Part shown: positions 1-10,591 of the stretch, in pieces | Layout of the letters: every line of letters starts with the position of its first letter | Position numbering within the stretch: the first letter of the stretch is position 1 | From: Entophlyctis helioformis | Lineage: Eukaryota; Chytridiomycota; Chytridiomycetes; Chytridiales; Chytriomycetaceae | NCBI GenBank assembly: GCA_025526915.1 | Contig: JAHLKH010000058.1 | Location: forward strand, 62,001-126,000 | DNA length: 64,000 nt | Direction: 5' to 3' | Made by a program: the position numbers and the translations under genes | Notes under the pieces: generated by a model | The model's input: only the letters and a program-made list of their open reading frames with translations | Told to the model about the DNA's origin: nothing | Database searches by the model: none

Positions 1-1806
1 CGATCCTGCGCGGACGCCGCTGGCTGGCAAGCTGGACGGCAAGCTGGACGGCGGGCAGGAGGACGGCCAGCAGGACCGGCGGGATGCCGAGGCAGCAGCT
101 GCGCGTGTCCTTGTGGCGGCGTACCGCGCGCATCGGCAAAGGAAGCAGCGACGCGCAGCGCATTGGAGCGCGAGGCCGTGGCGCGGATACGCACACGCGC
201 CGCTGTGCAGGTGGTCGAGCGGCGGCGGGCGCTCGTGCTGGCTGCCCGGCGGCTGGAGCGTGAGCAGCTGGCACGGCAAGCAGCGGCGGCCGGCCGTGTG
301 CAGGCGGCGTGGCGCGGACGCGTAGCGAGGCGGCGCATGCAGCTGTTGCACGCGTCTGCGTCCAGGATCCAGGCGGCGTGGCGACGCTTCCGACGCGCCA
401 GGCAGCAGCAGCAGCAGCAGCAGCAAGCGGCGGTACTACGACGTGCGGCATCGCGTTTGCAGCGCTGGTGGCGCGCGCTCTGCCGGCGGCGGCTGCAACG
501 CGCACAGACGAGCGCAGCAGCCGCACGGCAACGGCAACAGACCGAGCGCGACGCAGCGACGCGGCTGCAGGCGTGGGCACGCGGCCGCCAGGCTCGGCGC
601 GCGTATCTCGCGGCCCGCTCGGCTGCCACCACCATCCAGCAGCACTGGCGCCGCCGCCAGTCGCGCCGTGCGTCTGTGCCGCCTGCACACCACAGCACAA
701 GCCAGACGCACAACCACACACAGGACCGCCCGCACAGCTCCCACTGCCCGCACAAGGCCCGACGCCCGCGCAGCAGCTGGCCGCCAGCCTCGACGAGAAG
801 AAGCGGCAGCTCGACGCCATCCGCAGACGCAAGCTCGAGTTATCGCAGCAGCTGCAGGCTCAGTCGCTGGCCCGCCCGGGCTCTGCGGCTCGCCCGCCTC
901 GCTCCTGCCCGTGCGCATCCCCACGCCGACGCCTACGCCGCATATCCCGGGCTGCCTGCCACACGCTCTTCACTCCGTCAGGCCGTCACCACTCCCCTCC
1001 TGCCCATGACCCGCCAGCCCCGTCAGCTGCCCCAGCCCAGCCAGCCGCAGCCGCAGCTCCAGCCGCAACCCATCACCGCCATCCCCACCGCCCGGCTCGA
1101 CGCGCTCACCAAGAAAAACACAGCCCTGAACGCGCAGCGCGCCGTACGCCTGACCGTGCAGACCGTCGAAAAGGTCGGCGATCCTCCACCAAGCCCCACG
1201 ACCAAGCTCATCGAACGCATGGAAGACCGTGCCCGCACGTCTGCCCCGCGCACGTTTGTCGCCCCGCCCGTGTCGCCGGCCGCCCCCTCTGCACGCCGAC
1301 GGCTCGTCTGGGCCACCGACCTCATCGACGTGCTCGGATCGCCCGATCCACCCGCACGCACTCGCACACGCGTTGGTAACGACCAGTCGTCATCGTCCCT
1401 GTCGAGCGTCGCTGCAACACCGGCCCCTCTCACGCCTTCGAAACCGTGTCTGAAACCACCGCCACCACCACCACACACGGGAGGCAGTGATCGCATGCAA
1501 GCGGCACCAGCACCGCCGTCCATGGATACGCTTGTATCGATGCTGCCCATGTTCGCTGCGCCGGCCGTGCTCGACGATGTGGTGATCCAGCGGGTCACGT
1601 ATGTGGCCCCACCGCCGCCGCCTCCACTCCCACCGCCGCCTCAACTACCGCCACAGACACAGGGACGGACGCCTAAACGGAAGCTTCTGTCGCAGGGGCC
1701 GGGGACATTGACATCAGCATTGGCACCAGCATCGGCACCGGCTGCTGGCGCCAAACGCGTCAAACCGACACCGTCTGCACAGCCACAGCCACGACCGCGT
1801 AAATAA
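1..1806 (+). CDS. IQ-motif-rich protein, 5-prime truncated
   Basis: The reading frame is open to the left window edge, so the true start is outside. Between about 100 and 670 there are six IQ-like helices (for example RVQAAWRGRVARRR, RIQAAWRRFRRAR, TTIQQHWRRRQSRR), the usual binding sites for calmodulin or myosin light chains, and a CAG-coded glutamine run at about 402-426. A short coiled coil (LDEKKRQLDAIRRRKLEL) lies in another frame and fits an intron near 668-756. The tail after about 1000 is rich in Pro, Gln and Ser, with proline runs and a basic end, and stops at 1804-1806. The first IQ helix (about 95-155) is in yet another frame, so an upstream splice or an indel near 150 is likely. 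No specific family is recognised; a cytoskeletal or flagellar calmodulin-binding role is only a guess. The 3-prime end overlaps the convergent PAN2 end by about 45 bases. Confidence 0.6.
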   Translation, partial: RSCADAAGWQAGRQAGRRAGGRPAGPAGCRGSSCACPCGGVPRASAKEAATRSALEREAVARIRTRAAVQVVERRRALVLAARRLEREQLARQAAAAGRVQAAWRGRVARRRMQLLHASASRIQAAWRRFRRARQQQQQQQQAAVLRRAASRLQRWWRALCRRRLQRAQTSAAAARQRQQTERDAATRLQAWARGRQARRAYLAARSAATTIQQHWRRRQSRRASVPPAHHSTSQTHNHTQDRPHSSHCPHKARRPRSSWPPASTRRSGSSTPSADASSSYRSSCRLSRWPARALRLARLAPARAHPHADAYAAYPGLPATRSSLRQAVTTPLLPMTRQPRQLPQPSQPQPQLQPQPITAIPTARLDALTKKNTALNAQRAVRLTVQTVEKVGDPPPSPTTKLIERMEDRARTSAPRTFVAPPVSPAAPSARRRLVWATDLIDVLGSPDPPARTRTRVGNDQSSSSLSSVAATPAPLTPSKPCLKPPPPPPHTGGSDRMQAAPAPPSMDTLVSMLPMFAAPAVLDDVVIQRVTYVAPPPPPPLPPPPQLPPQTQGRTPKRKLLSQGPGTLTSALAPASAPAAGAKRVKPTPSAQPQPRPRK

Positions 1807-4800
1807 ACCAATACGAAGGGAAACGGAAACGCGGACGACGGCTGCCCGCGACTGGATGATCAAACTCGGGTGTATTGCAGACAGATGGGGAAGAGGTAGC
1901 AGTGGCAGCAGTGGTCGTATCGCGATTAGAACATGGTGTCCGTGCTCGGTACACGCAGACGCCCCGCCGCCCGTCGCCGCCGCCGCGGTTGTAGCAGTGG
2001 CAGGTCGTGGCAGTGGTAGTTGGCGGCCGGAACCCGTAGATACGCCCCTTTTCATACACCGAGTCCAGCAGCGCGTCAAAGGTGCCTTTGGAGACTGATT
2101 CCAGATACTTTTCGTATATACGGAGTGCCTGTGTCGTGTCGTGTGGTGTGAGTGTGAGTGAATGTGCGTGTGGGTATTGCAGAGGAGAGACGAGAAAAAG
2201 GGAGAGAGGAAATGACGCACCGACCGTGCATCCTCGATCGAGTCGTGCGTATGCAGCTGGATATCTTCAGCGAAAAAGAACCACACGAGGTATCGCAGCG
2301 ACAGTTTGCGGCCGAGCTTCTTGATGTGGAAGATGTCGACCGTGTCAATGATCTGCGACGGCGGGATGATCATGTTGATGGTGCGGCAATCCATCTTGAG
2401 GCCGTGGCCAATAAACGTGCAGCCAAGGTCGAGGAGCATGCGCAGCTTGGCATACGCCGTCTTGAGCGTCACGAGCGGGTGTCGTGATAACGCCGGGTCC
2501 AGATCCTCGGGCGTGATGCCGGAGAACTCGGTGAGGTAGTTGACGACCGGCTGCGTCATCAGCACGTAGTCGTCAATGAACGGCACGCCGGCGAGCGGGC
2601 CAGACGCGCGCAGCACCGACACGCGCGCCAGTGCCATCTGCGACGGCCGGATGACCGACTTGGTGCCGTCGCTGCGGATCTCTGTCTCGGCCTGTCCCCA
2701 TGACACGCGTCGGTGAGTGCAGTCCTCAGACACAAAGAGTCAGGCAGCAGCGGTGGCGGGAGACTTGCATTGGAAATGGAAACAAACTCGGCGTCAATGG
2801 CGCACATGAAGCCGCGTGTCGGCATCTCGTTCTCGGCCAACGGCACATGCGTCGGCACCAGATCGTCGCGTTGACTGAGCATAGAGAAGCAAGCCGCATA
2901 AGTACGCCACCTCTCACAAACACACGCACTCGAACACACGTACTTGAGTGTGGGGTTATCAAACAACAGCGAGTAGCTCGCCGGCGTGGACGCGACAGCG
3001 CGCACAACAGGAGACACGTCTTGGCCACTACGCCGCCGAGCGTACACGACCGTCGCGGGAATCTTCCAGTCAGCAAACATGCGCTCCTCGCCGGCCGGTA
3101 TCTCTTGCACAAGGAAATCGTTGAACACGTGCCACTTGGGGGTCTCGCCCTGGTCCGCCACTGGCCGCCCCAAACAGACCAACACGTCAGCCGTTGCACC
3201 GATAGCACTGATCGAGTTGATGCTAGATGTGATGGTGGTGAGGTGCACCAAGACTCACCGTTGATACAGGCAACCAGGTGCCACGGCTCCTTGTCGATAC
3301 GGATCTCGCAGATCGTGGACTGCAGGTCGTAGATGGCCAGCGTGGGCGAGTTCGCATCGACGCCCTTGGGCAACGATTTGAGGTCAACAGCTGTCCACAG
3401 CCCACGCCGCTCGATCATGCCGAAACTAATTGCCATGCACAGCTCAGCCCCAACACACCAGCATCGCGACAAACGGAAAAACACCAGCATCAGCATGCGT
3501 ACCTGCTGGGCAGGAAAGGCTCGGCTGAACTGCTACTACTACTGCTGTTGTTGCTGTTGCTACTGTTGGGACGTGCCCAGATGCCGATATCAGCCTCGCC
3601 CACTTTGGCGTTGAGCACAAGCCGTTCGGGCAGCGGTCCACGCAGCCGGCGGCTATGTGATGTTGGTCGGTACTTGCCACACACGTCGCACCACGCCGGT
3701 GTCGACGACTCGCGCGCGATCGAGTTTTGCAGCACCTTGTGGAACGGCTGCGGCGGGTGCGGTTGGGGCGTCTGCGTGGCCCACACAGACTGCACGGGCG
3801 GAGCCACCTGCGCGACGCGAGCATCAGCAGTCATCGAGTGCGAGCTGGGGGAAAAAAGCAGGCAGGTATGCAGGCGACCTCACCTTGCGGTCGTAGTTGA
3901 GCTCGATAACAAACGGCTTGGTGTCGCGGATCTGCTCGTGGCCCTGGTTGCATCTCGAGATGTTCTGTACCGAGATGCCAAACAGAGCGCCATGGGGTCC
4001 ATCGGCTCGCTTTTGCTCGACACGGATCCTGTTGCTGATACTGATCCCGACACTGAGCTCGATCCAGTCGACGGCATTGGCAGCGATGGTACAGGCGTCT
4101 TGGTGCCATCTATGCTGGCCTCGGCAGGCTCAGGCGACATGGATGCAGCCAAAGACGCGCCGGCCGTCTCTTTGAGCTCCTGGTGGATGCACTCGAGCAG
4201 GAACCGGCAGAGTGTTTGCGTCAGACTGCCATACGGCACGGATCCCGGCGGGCTGGTTAATTCCGGCGCATTGAGTCCGAGAGTGCTTGCTGAACATGGA
4301 CAGCACATACACAGTCAGTGCCAGACCCAACCGTCTCACCACCACCACTACAAGCACACACACGGGTACAAACCTTGGTTGACCGACGCAAACGCGCGTA
4401 AAAAGTTGGATGCATGACAGTTGACACCGCCACAGTCCTCGAGCATGCGACACAAGAAGCCCAGCTCGCACGTCAGGCACGGCTCACGGCGACAGACGCC
4501 ACTGCGCACATGTGCCTTGACGAGCTCGCGCAGGGGGCGAACAAAGAACAGGGTCTGCAGGAGCGAGTTGCAGTACGAGTTCTGGATGTGCGTTTCAAGG
4601 CCGCCGTACGCCGTGTGGTTGTAGAAGCCAAAGTCAAAGTCCTCGACGCCGAATTTGGAGTACTTGATCTCGACGGCGCGGTAGTAGGGCGGGATGCGCG
4701 TGTCGAGCGTGTTGGTGGATGATGCAGCGGCGGCAGACTCGGCAAGCGACGGCGACGAGCCCGCAGCGGTGGCAGCCGTGGCTGGGGCAGGCTCGGGAGA

Positions 4801-6481
4801 CTCCGAGTCGCCGCGCGTGCGGCGATGGCGGTCGCGTTGCTGCTGCGAGCGGAACTTTGGTTCCTCGCGGCCGTCGCGCGACGACGCCATGAGAATGTTT
4901 TGGTTGCGTTTGAACGTGCGCGGGTTGGGTGCATAGCCGACAAAGTCGTTCATCTTGACGTTTTTGAGCACCTCGGGAGGGATGCGCGGCGAGGGTCTGC
5001 CTGGGGCAGACAGAATCCATGACGGCCATGCGGACAGCAGCTGCGTCTTGTAGTGCGGCATGCCCACCACGGACAGCGGTCTGTCGGCGGTTGCCAGTGC
5101 ACAGAGCTGCGTCAGTAAGAGTCGCAGCCGCATCGGCAGACCTCGTCACAAACGACGCATGGCAAGGCAACCCACGTGTCGTCCTCGATGGGCACGGCTT
5201 CTTCTGGAGGGAAAAAGTCGCGGTACTCGGAGACCCGCGAGAACTTGTTGATGGAAAAGTCCGGTTTCGTGGACCAGACGACGCAGCCGCCCGACGAGTC
5301 GGCCAGACACACTGCATCGCCCGCAGACGACACATCCACGGCCGTGAGCAGGCCCTGCAGCTCGGCACGGAAAAACGTGACGCCCGTGTAGTTGGGCGAT
5401 GATGTGTCGCAGATCTGGATCTGCCCAGTCTGTCCAAAGATGAACGCGTGGGCCGGCATGCGCGGGTTGAAGCGCACTTGGCAGGGGCCGGCCGAGAACG
5501 GGATCGGCGCCAGTTGGCGCATCATGCGCAGGTCGTACAGTTTGACGAGCGGGTCGGCCACCACGGCATCGTCGCGCGGAGAGTAGCCGCAGGTGATCAT
5601 GACGTTTCCAGAAACGTCCATGGCAGCCACGCCGCCGCCGTGCGCGTTGATGGTGTGCTGTGCCTGCAGGGTCTTTGGGTCGCGCAGCACGACCTGGCCA
5701 GAGGTCAGTGCCTGTGCCAGCAGCCGGCCCTGCTTCATGGCAACGATCCCTTGGTCCGAGTCGATCTGCCGTGATTCGTCGATGGATGCGTCAGCTCGGT
5801 GCGAGAAAGCCAGCCATCAGGCGCTGGAATGCCATGCAGGTGGATCTGCGGTGCTGCTGATGCTACGGACCTCTTTGGCAACGGTGCCACGGTGCAGGTT
5901 GAGCTGCAGCAGCTTGGACGATGCAGCCGCTGACGTGCCGACAAACAGGTCGGACGGCGACGTGGCAAACGCCATGCACGACGCATGCGGGATCCTGCAG
6001 GGCAGCCACGGCAGAGGTGAGTGTTGCAGAGGTAGTCGTTGTAGGTGACGCAGCCAGGCAGCAAGGCAGCAGCCAGCCAAGACGCACATCTTGGCCCAGA
6101 TCTGCACGCCACGGCGGATGGACAGCCGCACGGTCTGCGGCGACAGCGACAGGACGCCGCGGTCGGCGACCAGCACCTGCAGCACCCGTGCGCGGTGGGC
6201 GGGGAACGCCGTGTAGCGCACCAGCGACGGCGGGGCGTTGACGTACGACGACACGTGGCCCTGACATAGGTGGTGGTGGTGGTGGTGGTGGTGCCTGTCA
6301 GCGTGCGCAGACATACGAGCGGACAGACAGACGCAGAGCAAGACAGACGCACCCAGGCGGTTCCGCACCACAGCAGCTCCTCGGCAGCGTCAAAGCACAC
6401 GGCGCTGACGGCCGTGTCGGGTGCGCGCACAGGCGCCGGCAGCTGCAGCCGCCGCTGCTCGTCCCACGCCACGGCAAACAT
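1760..6481 (-). CDS. PAN2: PAN2, catalytic subunit of the PAN2-PAN3 poly(A) deadenylase
   Basis: PAN2 shortens mRNA poly(A) tails in the cytoplasm together with PAN3. The N-terminus (from ATG at 6481) holds the WD40 region, with AEELLWCG and NAPPSLVRYTAFPAHRARVL typical of PAN2, continuing through about 5112. Next comes the pseudo-ubiquitin-hydrolase region (about 4450-5100; YGGLETHIQNSYCNSLLQ), where the usual catalytic Cys position carries Ser, as expected for an inactive USP fold. The C-terminal DEDD exonuclease shows AIDAEFVSIS, FIDDYV, GHGLKMD and HDSIEDA, so all four metal-binding acidic residues appear present. The last exon has ALRIYEKYLE and GFRPP, the normal PAN2 ending, followed by a Thr/Arg-rich extension to the stop at 1760. 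Roughly ten short introns interrupt the gene; one carries a (GGT)n run at about 6269-6294. The exact 3-prime end is uncertain because the extension could be intronic. Confidence 0.9.
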
Positions 6482-6644
6482 GCAGCAGCGAGTTGGTGAG
6501 TTGGTGAGTTGCGAGTGTGAGTGAAGTTGCGAGTTTGCGAGTTGGACGGCGAGCTCTCTTGGTGGAATCGCGCTGATTGGCCGATCTGGAGAGCGTGCCA
6601 ATGCAAACCAACACCAGATCGCGACTTGCCACGACACACACGAC

Positions 6645-7390
6645 AACACACGACAAACCAACGAGCATGGGAGCCGTCGGCACGACTGCACCCATCGACA
6701 AGGAAGGCGGTGGCATGGCGTACAATGCCGGCACCCTTCTGCCCACTGCATTTCAGGTCGTGGCACAACCCCGTCAAACACTGCTGCAGCCGACAAGCCC
6801 ATCAGCTTCGTCGTCCATGTTGATGTCCGCAACCTGCTCTACAGCGGTATCATCAGAGCAGCTGCTGCTGCTGCCGCCACAAAGCCGCCCCAGTCTGTCG
6901 ACGACTGGAGGTTGCTACTCCAGCCCACTTGTCCGAAGCCTCGCCACAGCCATTGGACAGCTGCACACAGTCCAACTGCACATCGACGGGTCGCAACTTG
7001 ACACCGCCTCCAAGCCGTCCAAGCCGGCCGGCTTAGCAGCTTTGGGGCGGTGTCAAGCTGCGACCCGTCGATGTGCAGCTGGACTGTGTGCAGCTCTCTG
7101 ATGGCTGCGGCAAGGCTGCTAAGGAGAGGCAGGAGTAGCAGCCTCCAGTCGTCGTCAGACTGGGGCGGCTTTGCGGCTGCTGCTCTCATGATGTCGCCGT
7201 AGAGCAGGCAAAGGATGTCGATGTGGAGGATGCAGCTGATGGGCTCAGAGTCGGCTGCTGCTGCTGCTGCTGCTGGGCAATGGCCTGAATGGCAGTGGGC
7301 AGAGGGGTGTCTGCTTTGTATGTCTTGACACCGCCTCTCTTGTCGATGGTGGGGAGACTGCCGTCGACTCCCATGCTCGTGTGTTTGTTG
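6645..7390. repeat. long imperfect inverted repeat with coding-like arms
   Basis: Two arms of about 370 bases meet head-on at about 7025 (the centre is a GGCCGG palindrome). Translated in matching frames, arm 1 (+) gives PISFVVHVDVRNLLYSG...KPPQSVDDWRLLL and arm 2 (-) gives PISCILHIDILCLLYGD...KPPQSDDDWRLLL, both continuing to LHTVQLHIDGSQLDTA. The differences are mostly synonymous or conservative (V/I/L), so the arms look like two diverged copies of a protein-coding piece lying tail to tail, not a random hairpin. A second frame at the arm starts (MG..G..P.IDK.GG) is also shared. There is a (CTG)n run in arm 2 at about 7253-7275. The protein is not recognised. It lies between the PAN2 start and a Fanzor relic and may belong to the same mobile element. 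Confidence 0.75.
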
Positions 7391-7559
7391 TTGTGTGTTG
7401 GTGTCGGTCGTTTTACAGGGAAGCTGCCTTTGTAACTTTACCGCTTTGTCCTGCATCATCTTTCGCGTCCATGTGTGATAGATCATCATCTGTATGACAG
7501 TGACCAGCCACAAGTGGACAAGATGCTTCATTGCTCGTTCTAAGAGGACAGGAGCACAG

Positions 7560-7870
7560 TCTGGCAACTGTCATGCAGATGATCATCTATTGGACATGGA
7601 CTTGGAAGATGATGCAGGACAGCATGGCCAGGCTGCAGGGCAACGCGTTGCTGTTGGATGCAGACGTCATGGATAGCATGCACGATGACAGCTAATGTGC
7701 ATATGCTACTAACAGCATCAACTAGAATCTGGTGCGAGACATCTGCCGCACACTGGCCACGCACTACATGTCCAACAAGTCAATGCTGGCCGACGCTGCA
7801 ATCCATGCTTGGTCTTTGTATGAATAATGGACCCAATGGTTACATAAAAGTGCTTCAATCCACAATGATC
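7560..7870 (+). pseudogene. Fanzor N-terminal relic
   Basis: On the + strand the translation contains NLVRDICRTLATHYMSNKSM and LADAAIHAWS, which matches NLARDVCGMLARHYISSQSE plus LAVTAALKLM in the N-terminal exon of the Fanzor gene at the right end of the window. A run of Met and Asp residues precedes both. The relic frame has stops (around 7692 and 7725) and lacks the downstream helical and RuvC parts, so it is a broken copy. It ends where the STN1 coding region begins on the other strand (stop at 7890). Confidence 0.65.
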
Positions 7871-7889
7871 ACAAAGCCTGCAGCAGCCA

Positions 7890-9148
7890 TCACAGCGCGC
7901 AGTACACGCCGCGGTCTGTTTCAAACAGCACCGCGTCTGCCACGAGCTGCTGCACAGACTCGAGTATCGCCCGTCGCGGCACACGCTGGAACTTGCGGCT
8001 CTCTCGCAGCCGCAGCACGATCAGATCCTCTGGAACGCCACTGCTGCTGCCACTCCTACCACTGCCGCCCTTGACCGCACGGACAATGCTAGGTGCCAGA
8101 TCGCCGGCGTGCGTGATGCGCGCATACGTGTCAGTGTCTTCGTCGGCAAGGTACAGCACTCCCTGCTGCACGAGCGACGTGAACCCGCGGCCGAGGGTCT
8201 TGGCAATCATGTTGTCAGACACAGGCGAGGTAGCCGGTGCTGCTGGTGCTGCTGCTGCAGGCTGCGGGCCGCGGCTCGAGATGAGCGATGCGGCTGCTGA
8301 GCGGAGCGACGGCTGCTTGACTGCGCTGCTGAACGCGATGAGGGCATCGGGCGGCAGGGATTCCACATATGCGCGGATGGCCTCGATGCATCCCGCCATG
8401 TCGGTTGTTGTTGTTGCAGCAGCTGTTGTGGTTGGATCTTGGGCCTGCACATCACCGAGATTGTCGCCAGATCCGTGCGCTTGGAGGACTGCGCGTGCAA
8501 GGTCGGGCGGCACCACCAGCGGCCGATCGTACACGTCTGCCTTGAGGCTCAGCACATCCAGCCACTCTGCCGCCTCTGCGTTGGGATCGCATATGGCCTC
8601 TGCCAGCACCGTGTCAGCCGGCGACTGCCACACAAGCATACAATCCGACAAGGATCTATAGGCATCAATCCATAAGCGCAACCTACGCATGAGCGAGACC
8701 ACGATCTGGCGCCGGTCGCGATAGTCGGACAGCACGCCGAGCACTAGCACGAGGTCGCCCAGCTTGAACGGCTCGGGCTCTGGGCGGTCGCGATCGAGCC
8801 ACTCGACGCACAGCAGGACTCCGTGCCGTCGTCGACGGCGTACTCTGTGCACAGCCTGGTCCGGCTGACCGACACGACGATGCCCGACAGCCGCACCTGG
8901 CGGACCGGATGCGTCTTGTACACGTAGAGGCCTGTCGCCTCGCCTCGCCCACGGCAGCGTCAGTTGTCGGTTGAGCAGTTGTGAGCAGTTGGAGCAGGTC
9001 GACAGACAGACGCACCGCCCTCTGTCACGGATGGGTGCTGTGCACACGCCAGCAGGTCGGCCGCAAACAGCGCCACGTGGGCCCACAGCGTCGTGTCCAG
9101 CCCCAGCAGCAGCGGGCGGTCGAGGGCATCGGGCGCCGTCTCGGCCAT
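7890..9148 (-). CDS. STN1: STN1, CST telomere-capping complex subunit
   Basis: STN1 is the OB-fold subunit of the CST complex that protects telomere ends and recruits DNA polymerase alpha for C-strand fill-in. The start (ATG at 9148) gives MAETAPDALDRPLLLGLD, matching the LLxGLD start of animal STN1. The OB fold follows, with YKTHPVRQVRLSGIVVSVS, YAVDDGT and LGDLVLVLGVLSDYRDRRQI. A winged-helix region near the C-terminus has AKTLGRGFTSLVQQGVLYL and a final helix block ending YCAL at the stop (7890). One or two introns lie near 8690-9040; the rest is a long open exon. The 5-prime end is 64 bases from divergent ELOF1. The two-part OB plus winged-helix layout is like the animal protein. Family assignment rests on motif order and spacing, not on a database search. 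Confidence 0.85.
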
Positions 9149-9212
9149 GGCGGATTGGCTTGGTCTGCCTTTGCTGGACTTTGCGACGATCTCGGACAAG
9201 CACAGCGGGCGA
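9149..9212. promoter_or_regulatory. bidirectional promoter between STN1 and ELOF1
   Basis: Only 64 bases separate the STN1 start codon (-) from the ELOF1 start codon (+), so the two genes must share promoter sequence. No TATA-like box is visible. That the shared region co-regulates the two genes is an inference. Confidence 0.5.
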
Positions 9213-9779
9213 ATGGGAAAGCGAAAGTCGTCGAGGAAGCCGGTCAAGAAGCTCAAGACGACGCTCGACAAGGAGTTCTCGTGCCTGTTCTGCAACCACG
9301 AGCGCACCGTCACGGCCAAGCTGTGCGTCGCCTGCGCTGCTGTTGGCTTGTGCTGCTTGCTTGCCATGTGTTGCCTTGTGCTGCCTTGCAGGACTGACCG
9401 ACACTGCCGATGCACAGAGACAACGAGCACAAGATAGGCCAGCTCACCTGCAGCGCTTGCGGGGTCTCGTTCCAGACCACCATCACAAGCAAGTTCCTGT
9501 GCCTGTGCCTGCCTGTCTGCGTCTGTGCCTACCTGTCTGCCTGTGCATCCAAGCCTGCTGGCTGACTCGCCGTGTCCGGTATAACCACCACCAACAACAG
9601 CGCTGAGCGAGCCAATCGACCTGTACTCGGACTGGATCGATGCCTGCGAGCAGGCCAACGACACAAGCAAGCCGGCGGCTGCAACTGGGGGCAGCCATGG
9701 CGGCGCACGGTCGGGTGCATCGGCACCCGCGGCCGGTGGTGCCCGCCACGACGAGTACGACGACTCTGACGACGAATGA
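9213..9779 (+). CDS. ELOF1: ELOF1, transcription elongation factor 1
   Basis: This small nuclear zinc-ribbon protein binds RNA polymerase II. It starts [10 protein letters not shown] at 9213 and carries the two zinc-binding pairs CLFC and CSAC, the spacer FQTTIT, and the hallmark [19 protein letters not shown]. Three exons fit: 9213-9322, 9418-9488 and 9601-9779, giving 119 residues. The second intron appears to use a GC donor (GCAAGT at 9489), because only that choice joins FQTTIT directly to LSEP in frame. After the conserved core there is a species-specific tail rich in Gly, Ala, Ser and Asp ending DDSDDE, longer than in the animal protein and more like the yeast one. Confidence 0.92.
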
Positions 9780-10591
9780 TACCAATAATTGAAGCCGGAT
9801 GCGAGACGACGTTGGTGGTTTGGTGTTGGCACGGCCTGCGGTGGTGTGGTGTGGTGCCAGAGATCGGCTCGTATGCGTGCCCACCAGCGACACGTCCGTG
9901 ACACACGCATGGCCTGTTGCGAGTCGGTGGGGCAGAGCCGGTCGTGAGCTGCTGATGGCACGCGTCCCTTGCGAGCGACGGTGTCTGTCTGCGGAGCGGT
10001 GGACCAGCCGAGCGGCAGGCGATGCACCAGCGACGTATGCGTGTCGTGTTGCAGCTTGAGCCGGTGCGAGCGCGAGGGTTGCAGCAGCGAGAGTTGCAGC
10101 CAAGGGCGACGCGTCAGAGTCCGACGACGCGGACAAGGCGATACGGCGAGAGATGCAGATGCAGATGCAAGTGGCGCATCACACGCTGCTTTCATGACGC
10201 ATGAGAGGCTGGCTGTAAGCGCATGCAGAAGCACACGCAGCATGCACTTGCAGAAGCACGCACAGCACGCCGTGGTTGTGCAGCTGGCCAAGAGCGCGTT
10301 TGGCAGGGGTCTGGCGTGGTCTGGGCCGCCAGTGCAGCAGACGCACACGCACACGCACACGCACACGCACACGCACACGCACACGCACACGCACACGCAT
10401 CGCCGTATCTGCCAGGTCCACTTACAGGGCCAATCGCACACTCGAGCGTTGCCGCACGCGCACATTCACGTGGCAGGCAGGCCGGTCAGCAGTCGCTGCG
10501 CGTGACCGGCGCGTGACCGGCGCGCCAACCATTCCGCTCGGCTGTCGACTTGCACCACTTCAACCACCAACAGCAACCACCTTCAGCAGCC
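9780..10591. other. intergenic region between ELOF1 and FBP1
   Basis: No convincing gene was found in these about 810 bases. The region contains a hexanucleotide microsatellite and must hold the FBP1 promoter. Open frames on both strands are low-complexity shadows. Confidence 0.5.
10339..10399. repeat. (CACACG)n microsatellite
   Basis: About ten copies of the unit CACACG lie in tandem, roughly 200 bases upstream of the FBP1 start codon. It accounts for the artificial alternating Thr/Arg and Val/Arg reading frames here. Confidence 0.95.

Noticed and set aside
309..1379. Frame-3 open stretch over the IQ-motif gene as a separate protein
   Set aside because: Only the short coiled-coil part (about 757-870) looks coding; it is better explained as an exon of the same gene.
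9483..10465. Long open frames on both strands (Ala/Arg/Val-rich)
   Set aside because: They cross the (CACACG)n repeat and GC-rich sequence, have no motif, and overlap ELOF1 exons; open only because the DNA is GC-rich.
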